A stretch of DNA of 31,985 nucleotides from Acidaminococcaceae bacterium (GCA_022653215.1 JALCSJ010000004.1:1-31985); one strand, 5' to 3'; shown: positions 15,977-24,091, numbered from the stretch's first letter. Program-made: numbers and translations. The notes: a model not told the origin generated them from the sequence alone.

Positions 15977-16011
15977 AAAGAAACAGAGTTATTTTTAGGA
16001 GGTTGAAAAAT

Positions 16012-16620
16012 ATGAAAAAATTACTTTTAGGTACTTTAGTGGCCGGTTTATTGGTATCATCCGTAAGTTTTGCATCACCTTTATCTAAAATCGAAGCAGG
16101 CAAAGGCAAGATTGATGCATCCCTGTCTTTTGGTTCAGGTTTAAAAATTGATGGAGATAAGTATACCCAAGATTTGGGCGGCGACACCAGATATCGTCTG
16201 GGAGCTACTTATGGTGTAAGTGATAAATTAGCATTAGACTATTTATATGCTTCTCATGAAGGAGACCATAGTTCTTCTGTGCAGTCTCACCAGGTAAATT
16301 TAATATATCAATTTACTCCTAACTTTGATCTTTTTGGCGGTTATGTATATAATAAGGGCAAATATTACGGAGATTCTCAATCCACCAGCGGTTACCAGGT
16401 AGGTGCTATTGGCAAGATTGGTCTTAACGAGAGAACCAATGCCTGGGCTAAGTTCGGTATAGGCAATACTATTACCCAATATGAAATTGGTTTGGGTTAT
16501 GATATTACCAAGAATTGGGAAGCAAACCTATTCTACAATGATACAAAGTATAAAGACTTTGACCATAATGAATCTTTTAAGACCCATAGTATCAATCTGG
16601 GAGCTACTTACAAGTTCTAA
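16012..16620 (+). CDS. Small outer-membrane beta-barrel protein
   Basis: The 202-residue protein has a clear signal peptide (1-21, MKKLLLGTLVAGLLVSSVSFA). It continues as alternating polar/hydrophobic strands ending in a C-terminal aromatic strand (SINLGATYKF), the signature of an outer-membrane beta-barrel. Its barrel resembles that of the OmpA-like protein at 9182 (for example GLSDKLALDYLY-like and YDITKNWEANLFY segments) but lacks a linker and peptidoglycan domain. I start at ATG 16012, 8 bases after AGGAGG, rather than TTG 16003. The next gene begins one base after its stop. Precise function unknown; a small porin or adhesin-like barrel is possible. Confidence 0.8.
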   Translation: MKKLLLGTLVAGLLVSSVSFASPLSKIEAGKGKIDASLSFGSGLKIDGDKYTQDLGGDTRYRLGATYGVSDKLALDYLYASHEGDHSSSVQSHQVNLIYQFTPNFDLFGGYVYNKGKYYGDSQSTSGYQVGAIGKIGLNERTNAWAKFGIGNTITQYEIGLGYDITKNWEANLFYNDTKYKDFDHNESFKTHSINLGATYKF

Positions 16621-16621
16621 A

Positions 16622-17299
16622 ATGAAAAAAATATTAAGCATATGCCTTGGCACTCTTTTGGCTTTTAGTATAACCACAAGTGTCCTGGCAGACAAAGAAG
16701 AAAGCTCTATTGATAGTATTTCCACTGGCGTAGCAGATACAGGTGAGACAAAATTTGGCAAAGCTAAAGGCGATATTGAGGCCTCTAAAGCCAAATATTC
16801 CGTGGCAGTACTGCCTTACGTAGACGCTTCCGGATTAGAAGGACGCAGCCGGGAAATGGCTGTTAACGCTATAAAAGAGGCCCTAAAAACCAAATATCCC
16901 AACAAAGGCAAAGTTAAAGTCGCGGGAGCAAAATTGGTAAATGAAGCCATGAAATCTTATCCTCTGGAGAATTCCGATGCTCCTGTGCTTAAGGAAATGG
17001 TTACACTGGGGCAGGCTATGGGAGTAGATCGGGTAATATATATTAATATGTTGCCTGTTAGACAAAAAGAAACCGGCTTTATGGTAATCGCCGGTTCTCA
17101 GACTGCTTCTGCTGTAGTTGCCATGAAACTAAAATGTGTAGATGTGAAGGAGAAAAAGTATCTGTTTAACCAAACTGTAGAAGATATTGGTTCTTCCTCC
17201 TCTATTAATTTCTGGAAAATCGGTCAGCCCAGTAAGGCTAAAGCGGTAAAACGCGGTACAGCCAACTGTATGCGAGATTTTCTCACAGCCTTTAATTAA
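16622..17299 (+). CDS. Periplasmic protein of unknown function
   Basis: The 225-residue protein has a signal peptide (1-23, MKKILSICLGTLL...SVLA) and a soluble domain. An N-terminal SKAKYSVAVLPYVDASG segment, then AVNAIKEALKTKY and GQAMGVDRVIYINML, loosely resembles the alpha/beta fold of CsgG- or GNA1162-like envelope proteins. That resemblance is weak and I would not name it. The ATG lies one base after the barrel gene's stop and has no good ribosome binding site of its own, so translation is probably coupled to the barrel. A joint envelope role is likely. The longer upstream in-frame extension lies inside the barrel gene and is not real. Confidence 0.75.
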   Translation: MKKILSICLGTLLAFSITTSVLADKEESSIDSISTGVADTGETKFGKAKGDIEASKAKYSVAVLPYVDASGLEGRSREMAVNAIKEALKTKYPNKGKVKVAGAKLVNEAMKSYPLENSDAPVLKEMVTLGQAMGVDRVIYINMLPVRQKETGFMVIAGSQTASAVVAMKLKCVDVKEKKYLFNQTVEDIGSSSSINFWKIGQPSKAKAVKRGTANCMRDFLTAFN

Positions 17300-17301
17300 A
17301 T

Positions 17302-17346
17302 AAAAACAGGTCCTTAACATAATCTATGTTAAGAACCTGTTTTTAT
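17302..17346. terminator. Bidirectional terminator between convergent genes
   Basis: AAAACAGGTCCTTAACATA pairs with TATGTTAAGAACCTGTTTT around a three-base loop with a single C/A mismatch. Poly-A and poly-T flanks let it end the plus-strand envelope pair and the minus-strand Rrf2 gene, whose stop it overlaps. Confidence 0.88.
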
Positions 17347-17762
17347 TTTGTCATAGTTTTTTGTCTGGCTATTAAATCGGCCAAAGTAGTATTGTCCACG
17401 ATTTTATCCACAGCGTCTTGAATTTCTTTCCATAAAACCAAAGTCACGCAATTAGAGGCCCTAGTGCAGCGCTGCCCCTTTTCCAGACAGCTGACCGGTG
17501 CCAGAGAGCCTTCCATGATACGCAGAACTTCACCTACAGTAATAGACCGTGGGTCTTTGCTGAGCTTATAGCCCCCTTGTGCCCCCCGGGCGCTTTGCAC
17601 AAAATGCGCCTTATTCAATTGGGTAATAATTTGTTCCAAATATTTTTCGGAAATGTCCTGTCTTTGGGAAATACTCTTAATAGTCGTAAAGGTAGTTGGA
17701 TCACTGGTGGCCAAGTCTAACATTAAACGCAAGGCATACCGTCCTTTGGTAGAGATTTTCAC
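17343..17762 (-). CDS. Rrf2-family regulator, IscR-like with three cysteines
   Basis: The 139-residue protein is an Rrf2 winged-helix regulator starting MKISTKGRYALRLMLDLA, with HTH around 28-50 and the wing SARGAQGGYKLS at 57-68. Cysteines C92, C99 and C105 lie in the C-terminal loop, close to the Fe-S ligands C92/C98/C104 of E. coli IscR. It may therefore sense iron-sulfur status or redox. No iscS/iscU genes are in the window. The start is GTG at 17762 with a weak ribosome binding site. It is divergent from the ECF transporter, so it could regulate that operon or only itself. CymR, another Rrf2 member, lacks these cysteines. Confidence 0.9.
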   Translation of the reverse strand: MKISTKGRYALRLMLDLATSDPTTFTTIKSISQRQDISEKYLEQIITQLNKAHFVQSARGAQGGYKLSKDPRSITVGEVLRIMEGSLAPVSCLEKGQRCTRASNCVTLVLWKEIQDAVDKIVDNTTLADLIARQKTMTK

Positions 17763-17852
17763 AATATCACAACTTTCTGTCCAAATTTAATAAAAAACAT
17801 TCTTTCCTACTATTTTACTATAAAATCCCCATAATTAAAAGCAATAATTTAG

Positions 17853-17881
17853 TTGACAATAGTCTTATAAAACAATAAACT
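17853..17881 (+). promoter_or_regulatory. ECF operon promoter
   Basis: A perfect TTGACA (17853-17858) is followed after 17 bases by TAAACT (17876-17881). This places the predicted transcript start just before or inside the inverted repeat at 17888-17917. Confidence 0.7.
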
Positions 17882-17887
17882 CTTATG

Positions 17888-17917
17888 TATAGTTTGTAAA
17901 CAAAAGCGCAAACTATA
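17888..17917 (+). promoter_or_regulatory. Inverted repeat in the ECF operon leader
   Basis: TATAGTTTG (17888-17896) and CAAACTATA (17909-17917) are perfect 9-base inverted repeats around a 12-base spacer. They lie just downstream of the -10 box and 31 bases before the first start codon. The site could be an operator that blocks transcription or an mRNA hairpin. No T-run follows, so it is not a terminator. Confidence 0.6.
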
Positions 17918-17948
17918 AGCTTAAATGTTAATACAAAGGAGTATGTTT

Positions 17949-18515
17949 ATGGAGAAACAACCGGTTTTAATTAATGTGCCTGCTGCCAAAGACAGTCATA
18001 GATGGGTGGCTGTAACAGCTTTATTATTAGCTATTGGCATTATTTTGCACACAATCAGTCCTAATATTGGCGGGGTAACACCAAACTGGACCATTGCTAT
18101 GTATTCCATCACCATTTCTTTAACTAATCCCAGCCTTAGCAGGGCCCTAGGCATCGGGTTTGTGGCCGGTCTTACTATTGTGCCCTCTTCCAAATCCGCG
18201 TTCCCTTTAGGCAATATTGCCAGCGAATTAGCAGGAGCCACTACCGCCTGTCTGTTAGTGAAACTGTTTTTAGCAGCACACCTGGAAAAATTTAAATTCA
18301 AGGGCTTTATTATTGGTGGCATTGCTACCATGATAAGCGGCGGCGTATTTACTTTTATCTTGAAACTAGTTTTGAATTTACCCATTATGATGTGGGTTAC
18401 AGCCATGCTGCCGGTAGTTGCTATTGTAGGCGTGGTCAATGGGATTGTGACTCAGGTTCTTTACACTCCTGTCAGAAGATTGTTCTTTATGCAGGGAGGT
18501 AAAAAAGATGAGTGA
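17949..18515 (+). CDS. ECF transporter S component, TrpP-like
   Basis: The 188-residue membrane protein has about five to six hydrophobic helices. Its start, WVAVTALLLAIGIILHTISPNIGG...TPNWTIAM, resembles the tryptophan transporter TrpP/YhaG family of substrate-binding S components. It is followed by both ATPases and the EcfT subunit, so this looks like a dedicated (group I) ECF importer. Tryptophan is the best guess, but S-component specificity is hard to read from sequence. I start at ATG 17949, 7 bases after AAGGAG; ATG 17925 and 17943 are in frame but badly spaced. Its stop overlaps the next gene by 8 bases. Confidence 0.75.
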   Translation: MEKQPVLINVPAAKDSHRWVAVTALLLAIGIILHTISPNIGGVTPNWTIAMYSITISLTNPSLSRALGIGFVAGLTIVPSSKSAFPLGNIASELAGATTACLLVKLFLAAHLEKFKFKGFIIGGIATMISGGVFTFILKLVLNLPIMMWVTAMLPVVAIVGVVNGIVTQVLYTPVRRLFFMQGGKKDE

Positions 18516-19371
18516 GACAGTTATTAATTTTACGAATTTTTATTTCAAATATTTAAATAGCCAGTTGGTTTTAAAAAATGTGAATCTTGCTATTCCCCAA
18601 GGGGCCTTTACCGTTATGGCAGGACCCAGCGGCGCGGGGAAAACCACTTTATGTAAGGCTATGCTTGGGATAGTGCCCTTTTATTACGGAGGCAGTTATT
18701 CCGGGGATATAGAAATCTTGGGAGAAAACGTTAAAGGTAAACGCGTGTCTGATTTAGCTATGCGGGTAGGTTTGATGCTGGACGATTATGAAAGCCAGCT
18801 AGTATCTTTGACGGCAGGAGAAGAAGTGGCTTTCAGCCTTTTAAATCATGGCTTTAAGCCCCAGGAAGTTGCCGAAAGAACCAAAAAAGCTTTAACCGAT
18901 GTAGGATTACCGGGCAGGGAGAATTACCAGCTGGATGAATTGTCCGGCGGTCAGAGACAAAGACTGCTTCTGGCTTCAGTACTGGCTGTTCATCCGGAAG
19001 TACTGGTTTTGGACGAACCGGTATCTGCCATGGATCCTGATGGGGCAAAATCTTTGTATGCCTTGCTTTATAAAATTTATAAAGAATACAATATGACAGT
19101 AGTTGTTGTGGAACATGACATTAATAATCTGCTGCCTTATGCTACTCATATGGTTATTGTAGATAATGGACAGATTGCGGCCAAAGGACCTGTGATGGAT
19201 GCAGCCAAAGTAACCTATGACAATCCTGTTTTAAGAGAGAACCTGCCCAGATTATGGCAGATAAAGTTCAACCTGGAACAGCGGTTTGGTATCAAGCTGG
19301 GAGATTGGCGCAGTGAAGAAGAAGCTCAAGAAGAATTACAAGAAAAATTCCAAGGGAGGATAAGTAAATGA
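18508..19371 (+). CDS. ECF transporter ATP-binding subunit, first
   Basis: This 287-residue ABC ATPase has Walker A GPSGAGKTT (39-47), signature LSGGQRQ (145-151), Walker B with catalytic E170 (LVLDEP) and the switch histidine in VVEHD. The Q-loop region reads LDDYESQ instead of the FQNPD seen in the partner ATPase. The C-terminal tail (about 240-287) is charged and Glu-rich. The protein pairs with the following ATPase to power the ECF importer. The start overlaps the S-component gene (8 bases) and the end overlaps the second ATPase (ATGA), so the operon is tightly coupled. Confidence 0.92.
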   Translation: MSETVINFTNFYFKYLNSQLVLKNVNLAIPQGAFTVMAGPSGAGKTTLCKAMLGIVPFYYGGSYSGDIEILGENVKGKRVSDLAMRVGLMLDDYESQLVSLTAGEEVAFSLLNHGFKPQEVAERTKKALTDVGLPGRENYQLDELSGGQRQRLLLASVLAVHPEVLVLDEPVSAMDPDGAKSLYALLYKIYKEYNMTVVVVEHDINNLLPYATHMVIVDNGQIAAKGPVMDAAKVTYDNPVLRENLPRLWQIKFNLEQRFGIKLGDWRSEEEAQEELQEKFQGRISK

Positions 19372-20177
19372 TAGAAGCACAAGAAGTTAACTTTGCTTAT
19401 CGCCGTGGGGAGCCTGTTCTTCACGATATCAGCTGCTCGATTGCCGATGGGGAGAGTCTGGCACTTTTAGGACATAATGGCAGCGGCAAAACTACCCTTA
19501 CCAGGCTGTTTATGGCTTTAGACCATCCCAGAAGCGGTCAGGTACTGATAGACGGTAATAATATAGAAAAATGCGAACCGGCGGATTTGGCAGATAAAAT
19601 CGGTTATGTTTTCCAAAATCCTGATTTACAGATTCTGGAGGATACAGTTTTTGACGAAGTAGCCTATGGTTTAAAAAATAAAGAGCTTTCCGAAGAAAAC
19701 ATCAAGCATCAGGTAGAACTGGCCTTGGAAGCTATGGGTTTGTCAGAGTTTGCGGATATCTATCCCCGCAGTTTGTCTTTTGGACAAAAACGTCGTTTAG
19801 GAGTGGCTGCGGCCCTGGCTTTAAATCCAAGAAATCTTATTCTGGACGAAATTACCAACGGTCAGGATGAGCAGGAAAAAGAAATGATGATGAATTATCT
19901 AAAAAAACTTAATACAGAAAAACATATTACGATTATTCTTATTACTCACGATATGGAAATAGCCAGAAAATATACCAAACGTTCCTTGGTCCTTTTTGAC
20001 GGAGACTTGGTTTTTGATGGGGCTACGGAGAAGCTTTTTGACGGTATTAAAGACCTGGCACCTTGGGGTTTGACCCAGCCTCCCCTGGCAAAATTAGGGG
20101 CTGTTTTTGGCATTAATGCTCTGGAAACAGCAGCATTCTGCAATGGTCTGGAACTAAAGGGGGCGGAAGCGAAATGA
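19368..20177 (+). CDS. ECF transporter ATP-binding subunit, second
   Basis: This 269-residue ABC ATPase has Walker A GHNGSGKTT (35-43), Q-loop FQNPDLQ (82-88), an ECF-typical signature LSFGQKRRL (136-144) and Walker B LILDE with E161, then ITHD. A short C-terminal extension contains PPLAKLGAVFGIN. It forms the second nucleotide-binding half with the upstream subunit. It overlaps both neighbours by four bases (ATGA). Both catalytic sites look intact. Confidence 0.92.
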   Translation: MIEAQEVNFAYRRGEPVLHDISCSIADGESLALLGHNGSGKTTLTRLFMALDHPRSGQVLIDGNNIEKCEPADLADKIGYVFQNPDLQILEDTVFDEVAYGLKNKELSEENIKHQVELALEAMGLSEFADIYPRSLSFGQKRRLGVAAALALNPRNLILDEITNGQDEQEKEMMMNYLKKLNTEKHITIILITHDMEIARKYTKRSLVLFDGDLVFDGATEKLFDGIKDLAPWGLTQPPLAKLGAVFGINALETAAFCNGLELKGAEAK

Positions 20178-20848
20178 GAATCACGGCTTTTACTCAATTA
20201 ATTCTGGTTCTTGCGGTTACTGCTTGGGTTTTTCTGCTTCCCATACCGGCAGTTGCTACTCTTTTGGCTTTAGAATTGGTACTGCTTCTTTATATAAAAC
20301 ACGATAGAATGACTATGGCGGCCATTGGCGCTTTGACTGTATTTACCGGCATGATGATTGTTTTACAGTTGCTGTTTGGGTCTTCCCTTTATATTTCCTT
20401 AACAGGGGGTCTTAGAATGTTTGTTATGACTACGGCTTTTTTGGACCTTCTGGCAGCTACAAAAATTCAGGATATTGCTCAGGCTCTCGTGGAGAAATTT
20501 CACATGCCTTGTGAATATGCCTTCATGCTGACAACGGCTTTACGCTTTGTGCCGGATTTTCTAGCAGACAGCGCTAACACACTGGATGCTCAGTCTTGTC
20601 GCGGTTATTCTAACAGAGGCAATGTATTAAAGCGGCTCTACGCCTATCTAGCAGTGGTAAAGCCACTGGTAATGCGGGCCATAGCTAAATCTGACACATT
20701 GGCTCTTTCTATGGAGCTCAAAGGATTTGGTGCCAATACTTATAAAAATATGCAGCCTCAAACCCTGAAAAGCCTAGACTACATCGTGCTTTTGCTCATT
20801 ATTGTTCTTAGCAGTTTTCCCTTTTGGCAAAAATTCATAATGAAATGA
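20174..20848 (+). CDS. ECF transporter transmembrane subunit EcfT
   Basis: The 224-residue membrane protein has hydrophobic helices at the N-terminus (about 5-90) and a final helix near 200-220. The cytosolic coupling region carries the two EcfT motifs, here QSCRGYSNRG and MELKGFG. These differ from the usual Ala-Arg-Gly form (CRG and LKG) but keep position and charge. It couples ATP hydrolysis by the two ATPases to the S component at 17949. It overlaps the second ATPase gene by four bases, and a terminator follows within 10 bases. Confidence 0.9.
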   Translation: MRITAFTQLILVLAVTAWVFLLPIPAVATLLALELVLLLYIKHDRMTMAAIGALTVFTGMMIVLQLLFGSSLYISLTGGLRMFVMTTAFLDLLAATKIQDIAQALVEKFHMPCEYAFMLTTALRFVPDFLADSANTLDAQSCRGYSNRGNVLKRLYAYLAVVKPLVMRAIAKSDTLALSMELKGFGANTYKNMQPQTLKSLDYIVLLLIIVLSSFPFWQKFIMK

Positions 20849-20855
20849 AATTATT

Positions 20856-20892
20856 GCACTAGGCACTTGAAAAAGTGTTTAGTGCCTTTTTT
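20856..20892 (+). terminator. Terminator after the ECF operon
   Basis: GCACTAGGCACTT pairs with AAGTGTTTAGTGC (two G-U pairs) around a GAAA loop and is followed by six T. It ends the four-gene transporter transcript. Confidence 0.92.
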
Positions 20893-20914
20893 CTTAAAAT
20901 GTGATTTTTTTACG

Positions 20915-20959
20915 AAAATATAGTATAATTTACAAAAATCACCAAAAATATAGTATAAT
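20915..20959 (+). promoter_or_regulatory. Duplicated -10 region upstream of murI
   Basis: AAAATATAGTATAAT occurs twice, at 20915-20929 and 20945-20959, exactly 30 bp apart. Each copy holds a consensus TATAAT without a good -35. The pair may be tandem promoters for murI and the ATPase operon. The remaining leader to the murI start (about 130 bases) is AT-rich with no clear hairpin. Confidence 0.6.
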
Positions 20960-21089
20960 AAATATGTATGTTTCGTTTAACGCTAAAATGTAATACATTA
21001 GTAATAAATCATCAATCATTCAATCGACTATAAGCAAAATATTATTTTTACTATTAAAAAATTACTATTATGGAAAGCAGGGAAGCAAA

Positions 21090-21890
21090 ATGGCAACGAA
21101 AGATATGTCTATTGGTGTTTTGGATTCAGGCGTAGGTGGCTTAACTGTTCTCAAAGAATTGAGAAGGAAGCTGCCTGCTGAAAATTTCATTTTTTTGGGA
21201 GATACGGCCAGAGCTCCTTATGGCGTGCGCAGCGAGGAAGAAATCCGCAAATTTGTGGAACAAATGCTGTGCTTTTTTGATACCCAAAATGTTAAATTAG
21301 TGGTTTCCGCTTGCAATACTATTACCACATTGGGTATGAAAACTTTGCAGAAGGCTCACAAATTTGGCCTTATCGGTATGTCTAAAGGTGAGAAGATGGT
21401 TTTGTCTGCCAGCAAAAAACATAAAATCGGTTTGTTTGCAACTCAGTTCACTGTTAATTCTCACATGCATCAGAAAGCTTATAATGCTATTGATTCCAGA
21501 GTACAGGTTTATGGAGTACCCTGCACTAAGTTTGTACCTTTAGTTGAAGCCGGCAAGTTCGGTACACCGGAAATGGCTGCTGCTATTATGGAATATACTG
21601 ACGCAGTTAAAAGGGCAGGGGTAGATGTGGTTATTTTAGGCTGCACTCACTTCCCATTTTTGCAAAGAGAAATCCAAAAGTCTATGGGGCCTAATGTTCA
21701 GGTAATTGACCCGGCGGCAGAAACTGCTACCGATGTAGAACACTATTTGATTGAAGAAGGATTATACAAAATGCAGGGAACCGGCAGTACAGTTATCAAC
21801 TTTACCGGTGACATGGAAAAAGGCAAAAAGCTGGTAGCATATGGAATGCCGGGTGAGCAATTTACATTTAACAAGCTTACTTTAAAATAA
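21090..21890 (+). CDS. murI: Glutamate racemase
   Basis: MurI makes D-glutamate for peptidoglycan. The 266-residue protein shows the Asp/Glu racemase pattern: GVLDSGVGGLTVLKEL at 9-24 with D12, FLGDTARAPYG at 35-45, and the two catalytic cysteines C75 (SACNT) and C185 (GCTHFPF). The stretch around 112-125 (KIGLFATQFTVNS) is less canonical than in E. coli MurI, so a related racemase is a minor alternative. The ATG at 21090 follows CAGGGAAG. The ATPase operon begins 37 bases after its stop with no terminator between, so murI probably leads that transcript. Confidence 0.9.
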   Translation: MATKDMSIGVLDSGVGGLTVLKELRRKLPAENFIFLGDTARAPYGVRSEEEIRKFVEQMLCFFDTQNVKLVVSACNTITTLGMKTLQKAHKFGLIGMSKGEKMVLSASKKHKIGLFATQFTVNSHMHQKAYNAIDSRVQVYGVPCTKFVPLVEAGKFGTPEMAAAIMEYTDAVKRAGVDVVILGCTHFPFLQREIQKSMGPNVQVIDPAAETATDVEHYLIEEGLYKMQGTGSTVINFTGDMEKGKKLVAYGMPGEQFTFNKLTLK

Positions 21891-21927
21891 CAGATGCAAT
21901 TAAATTCAGACAAAGGTGGTGATAAAA

Positions 21928-22233
21928 TTGTCAATGATTGAAGAAATTAAAGCTGCGGAAAAAGCCGCGGATGAATCCCAACAATTGGCAACCGTAGAAG
22001 CCCGGAACTTACTAAGAGATGCTGAAGACAAAGCACATCAGGAGGCTCAAGCTCTTATCGTGGAGGCCAGAAACAAGGCAAAAGCAGTAGTAGCCCAAGC
22101 AGAAGCAGAGGCTAAGACAAAAGCTCAGGAGCTTTTGAATAAAAGATCTGCGGCTGATGAAGAACTGACAAAAGCAGCCAGAGAAAAAATTCCTCAGGCA
22201 GCAAAGTATATTGTAGAAAAGGTCGTGGTCTAA
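21928..22233 (+). CDS. ntpF: V-type ATPase peripheral stalk subunit G/H (NtpF)
   Basis: The 101-residue protein is almost entirely an Ala/Glu/Lys-rich coiled coil (for example AEAEAKTKAQELL), as expected for the G/H stalk subunit that partners subunit E in the stator. I choose TTG 21928 because AAAGGTGGTGAT nearly matches the full anti-Shine-Dalgarno complement and is well spaced for it; ATG 21934 is a possible alternative. It is the first of nine genes in the order ntpFIKECGABD, the same order as the start of the Enterococcus hirae ntp operon. The subunit I gene follows after one base. Confidence 0.85.
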   Translation: MSMIEEIKAAEKAADESQQLATVEARNLLRDAEDKAHQEAQALIVEARNKAKAVVAQAEAEAKTKAQELLNKRSAADEELTKAAREKIPQAAKYIVEKVVV

Positions 22234-22234
22234 A

Positions 22235-24091
22235 ATGTTAGTTCCAATGAAAAGACTAACTTTATATGCCCTTAAAGACGACCGGGAGGCCTTACTGCTG
22301 GCTTTGCAAAAAGACGGCAACGTAATGCTTATCCAAACGGACGACAAAACTTCTCTGCCGGGAGCAGAAGAAGTTACCAGTCAATTGGATAAAGCTAAGG
22401 AAGCTATTCATTTCCTTGACAGTCATGGTGCTAAAAAGTCTCTTTTGGCTCCTAAATTAGCGGTTCCTTATCAACAGTTCCTTTTGGAATCCAAAGGCGG
22501 TCAACAGGCCATGGATGAGGCAGAGAACTTAGCCAGTCAGATTGCCACTCTTCGTAATGAAGGAGCGACCTTGCTTAGTCAAGCAGAAAGCCTAAACCCC
22601 TGGCTTAAGCTGGATATTCCTCTGGAAGAGCTTAAGGGAACGGAAACAACAGATTGTTTTGTAGGCTATCTTCCGGAAGAAGATTTGGAAGGGTATTTAA
22701 AAGCAACAGAAAAATCCCTGGTGGATATTAACCGCTTAGGTATTGGCCCTGAAGGTATTGCCCTGGTGGTAATTGCCCATAAGAGTCAGTCTCAAGAAAT
22801 AAAACATATCCTGAAGGAGCATAATTTTACCGAGGCTCTTTTACCTAAAGGTACCGGCCTTGCTACCCAGGTAGTCCGGGAGTTGAAGACAGAAGCTGAA
22901 AAGAAGGAAAAAGCAGCTTTGGAGCTGGAAAGCAAAGCTAAAGAAATTGCCGGACAAAAAGACCAAATTGCTCTTTATGCCGATCAATTGGCAGCAAAAG
23001 GCGATAGACTGGCTAACGGCGGTACTGAAACAATAAAAACTTTCTGCCTCCATGGTTGGGTTCGGCATGACCGTACTCAGCAAGTAGAAACAGCTGTTAA
23101 AAGTGTCACAGATGCCTATGAGCTGACCTTCAGAGAACCAAAGGAAGGGGAAATTCCTCCTTCTGTCATGGAAAACAATAAACTGGTGGCACCCTATGAA
23201 TCAGTTGTGGAATTATATTCACGGCCTAAAGTAGGCACTGTAGACCCGGATTTAATGATGGCACCTTTCCATTTCATTTTCTTTGGGATGATGCTTTCTG
23301 ATGCAGGCTATGGTTTGGTTCTTACCATTGCTCTCTTTATTGCCATGAAATTGTTTAAGCCTCAGGGCTTTGCAGGAAAATTAACTATGGTTATTTTCTT
23401 CGGCAGTATTTCCACGGTAATCTGGGGGGCTATGTTTGGAGGCTGGTTTGGATTAGAATGGCATCCGCTGCTCTTTGTTCCTATGAACGAACCCATTAAA
23501 ATGCTGGTTCTGTGCTTTGGACTGGGGGCTATCCATTTAGTTTGCGGCATGCTTATCAAGGTTTATACCTTGATAAAAGCCGGAGATATTATGGGAGCAG
23601 TTTGCGATCAGATCAGCTGGCTTATCATGTTTGCAGGTTTCTTCTGCATGGGTATGGCGGAAGGCCCGATTGGAAAATACCTGGCTCTCTTTGGAGCAGC
23701 TATTATCCTGCTTTTCGGAGGACGGGAAAAGAAAGGTATTATTTCACGGCTAATCGGTGGGCTTTTGAGCTTATATAATATCAGCAGTTATTTAAGCGAT
23801 TTGCTTAGTTATTCACGTATCTTCGCTTTAGGTCTGGCTACAGGTGTTATCGGCATGGTTATTAATACCATTGCTCAAATGCTTCTTGGCATGGGTCCTG
23901 TAGGAGTTGTAGTTGCAGTTTTACTGCTTATCGGCGGACACACCTTCAACATTATCATCAATGTATTAGGTGCTTTCGTTCATAGTTCCCGGTTGCAGTA
24001 CATTGAATTTTTCGGTAAGTTTTTTGAAGCCGGCGGTCGTGCTTTCGTGCCTCTTGCTTTAAGAACCAAATACACAGAAGTAACTAAATAA
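22235..24091 (+). CDS. ntpI: V-type ATPase subunit I (a subunit)
   Basis: The 618-residue stator and ion-channel subunit has a long N-terminal cytoplasmic half with coiled coils (about 50-130 and 205-265). A C-terminal membrane domain of about seven or eight helices begins near 345. R586 in VHSSRLQYIEFFGKFF corresponds to the essential channel arginine of yeast subunit a (ALRLHWVEF region), which interacts with the ring glutamate. The subunit forms the half-channels for the transported ion. It starts one base after ntpF; ntpK follows 27 bases downstream behind AAGGAGG. Confidence 0.95.
   Translation: MLVPMKRLTLYALKDDREALLLALQKDGNVMLIQTDDKTSLPGAEEVTSQLDKAKEAIHFLDSHGAKKSLLAPKLAVPYQQFLLESKGGQQAMDEAENLASQIATLRNEGATLLSQAESLNPWLKLDIPLEELKGTETTDCFVGYLPEEDLEGYLKATEKSLVDINRLGIGPEGIALVVIAHKSQSQEIKHILKEHNFTEALLPKGTGLATQVVRELKTEAEKKEKAALELESKAKEIAGQKDQIALYADQLAAKGDRLANGGTETIKTFCLHGWVRHDRTQQVETAVKSVTDAYELTFREPKEGEIPPSVMENNKLVAPYESVVELYSRPKVGTVDPDLMMAPFHFIFFGMMLSDAGYGLVLTIALFIAMKLFKPQGFAGKLTMVIFFGSISTVIWGAMFGGWFGLEWHPLLFVPMNEPIKMLVLCFGLGAIHLVCGMLIKVYTLIKAGDIMGAVCDQISWLIMFAGFFCMGMAEGPIGKYLALFGAAIILLFGGREKKGIISRLIGGLLSLYNISSYLSDLLSYSRIFALGLATGVIGMVINTIAQMLLGMGPVGVVVAVLLLIGGHTFNIIINVLGAFVHSSRLQYIEFFGKFFEAGGRAFVPLALRTKYTEVTK

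Noticed and set aside
17763..17852. IscR-type operator near the Rrf2 gene
   Set aside because: The AT-rich gap has no match to the known type 1 IscR site pattern that I could align by eye.
17888..17917. Terminator or riboswitch upstream of the ECF operon
   Set aside because: The inverted repeat has no T-run and no riboswitch core; an operator or simple mRNA hairpin is more economical.
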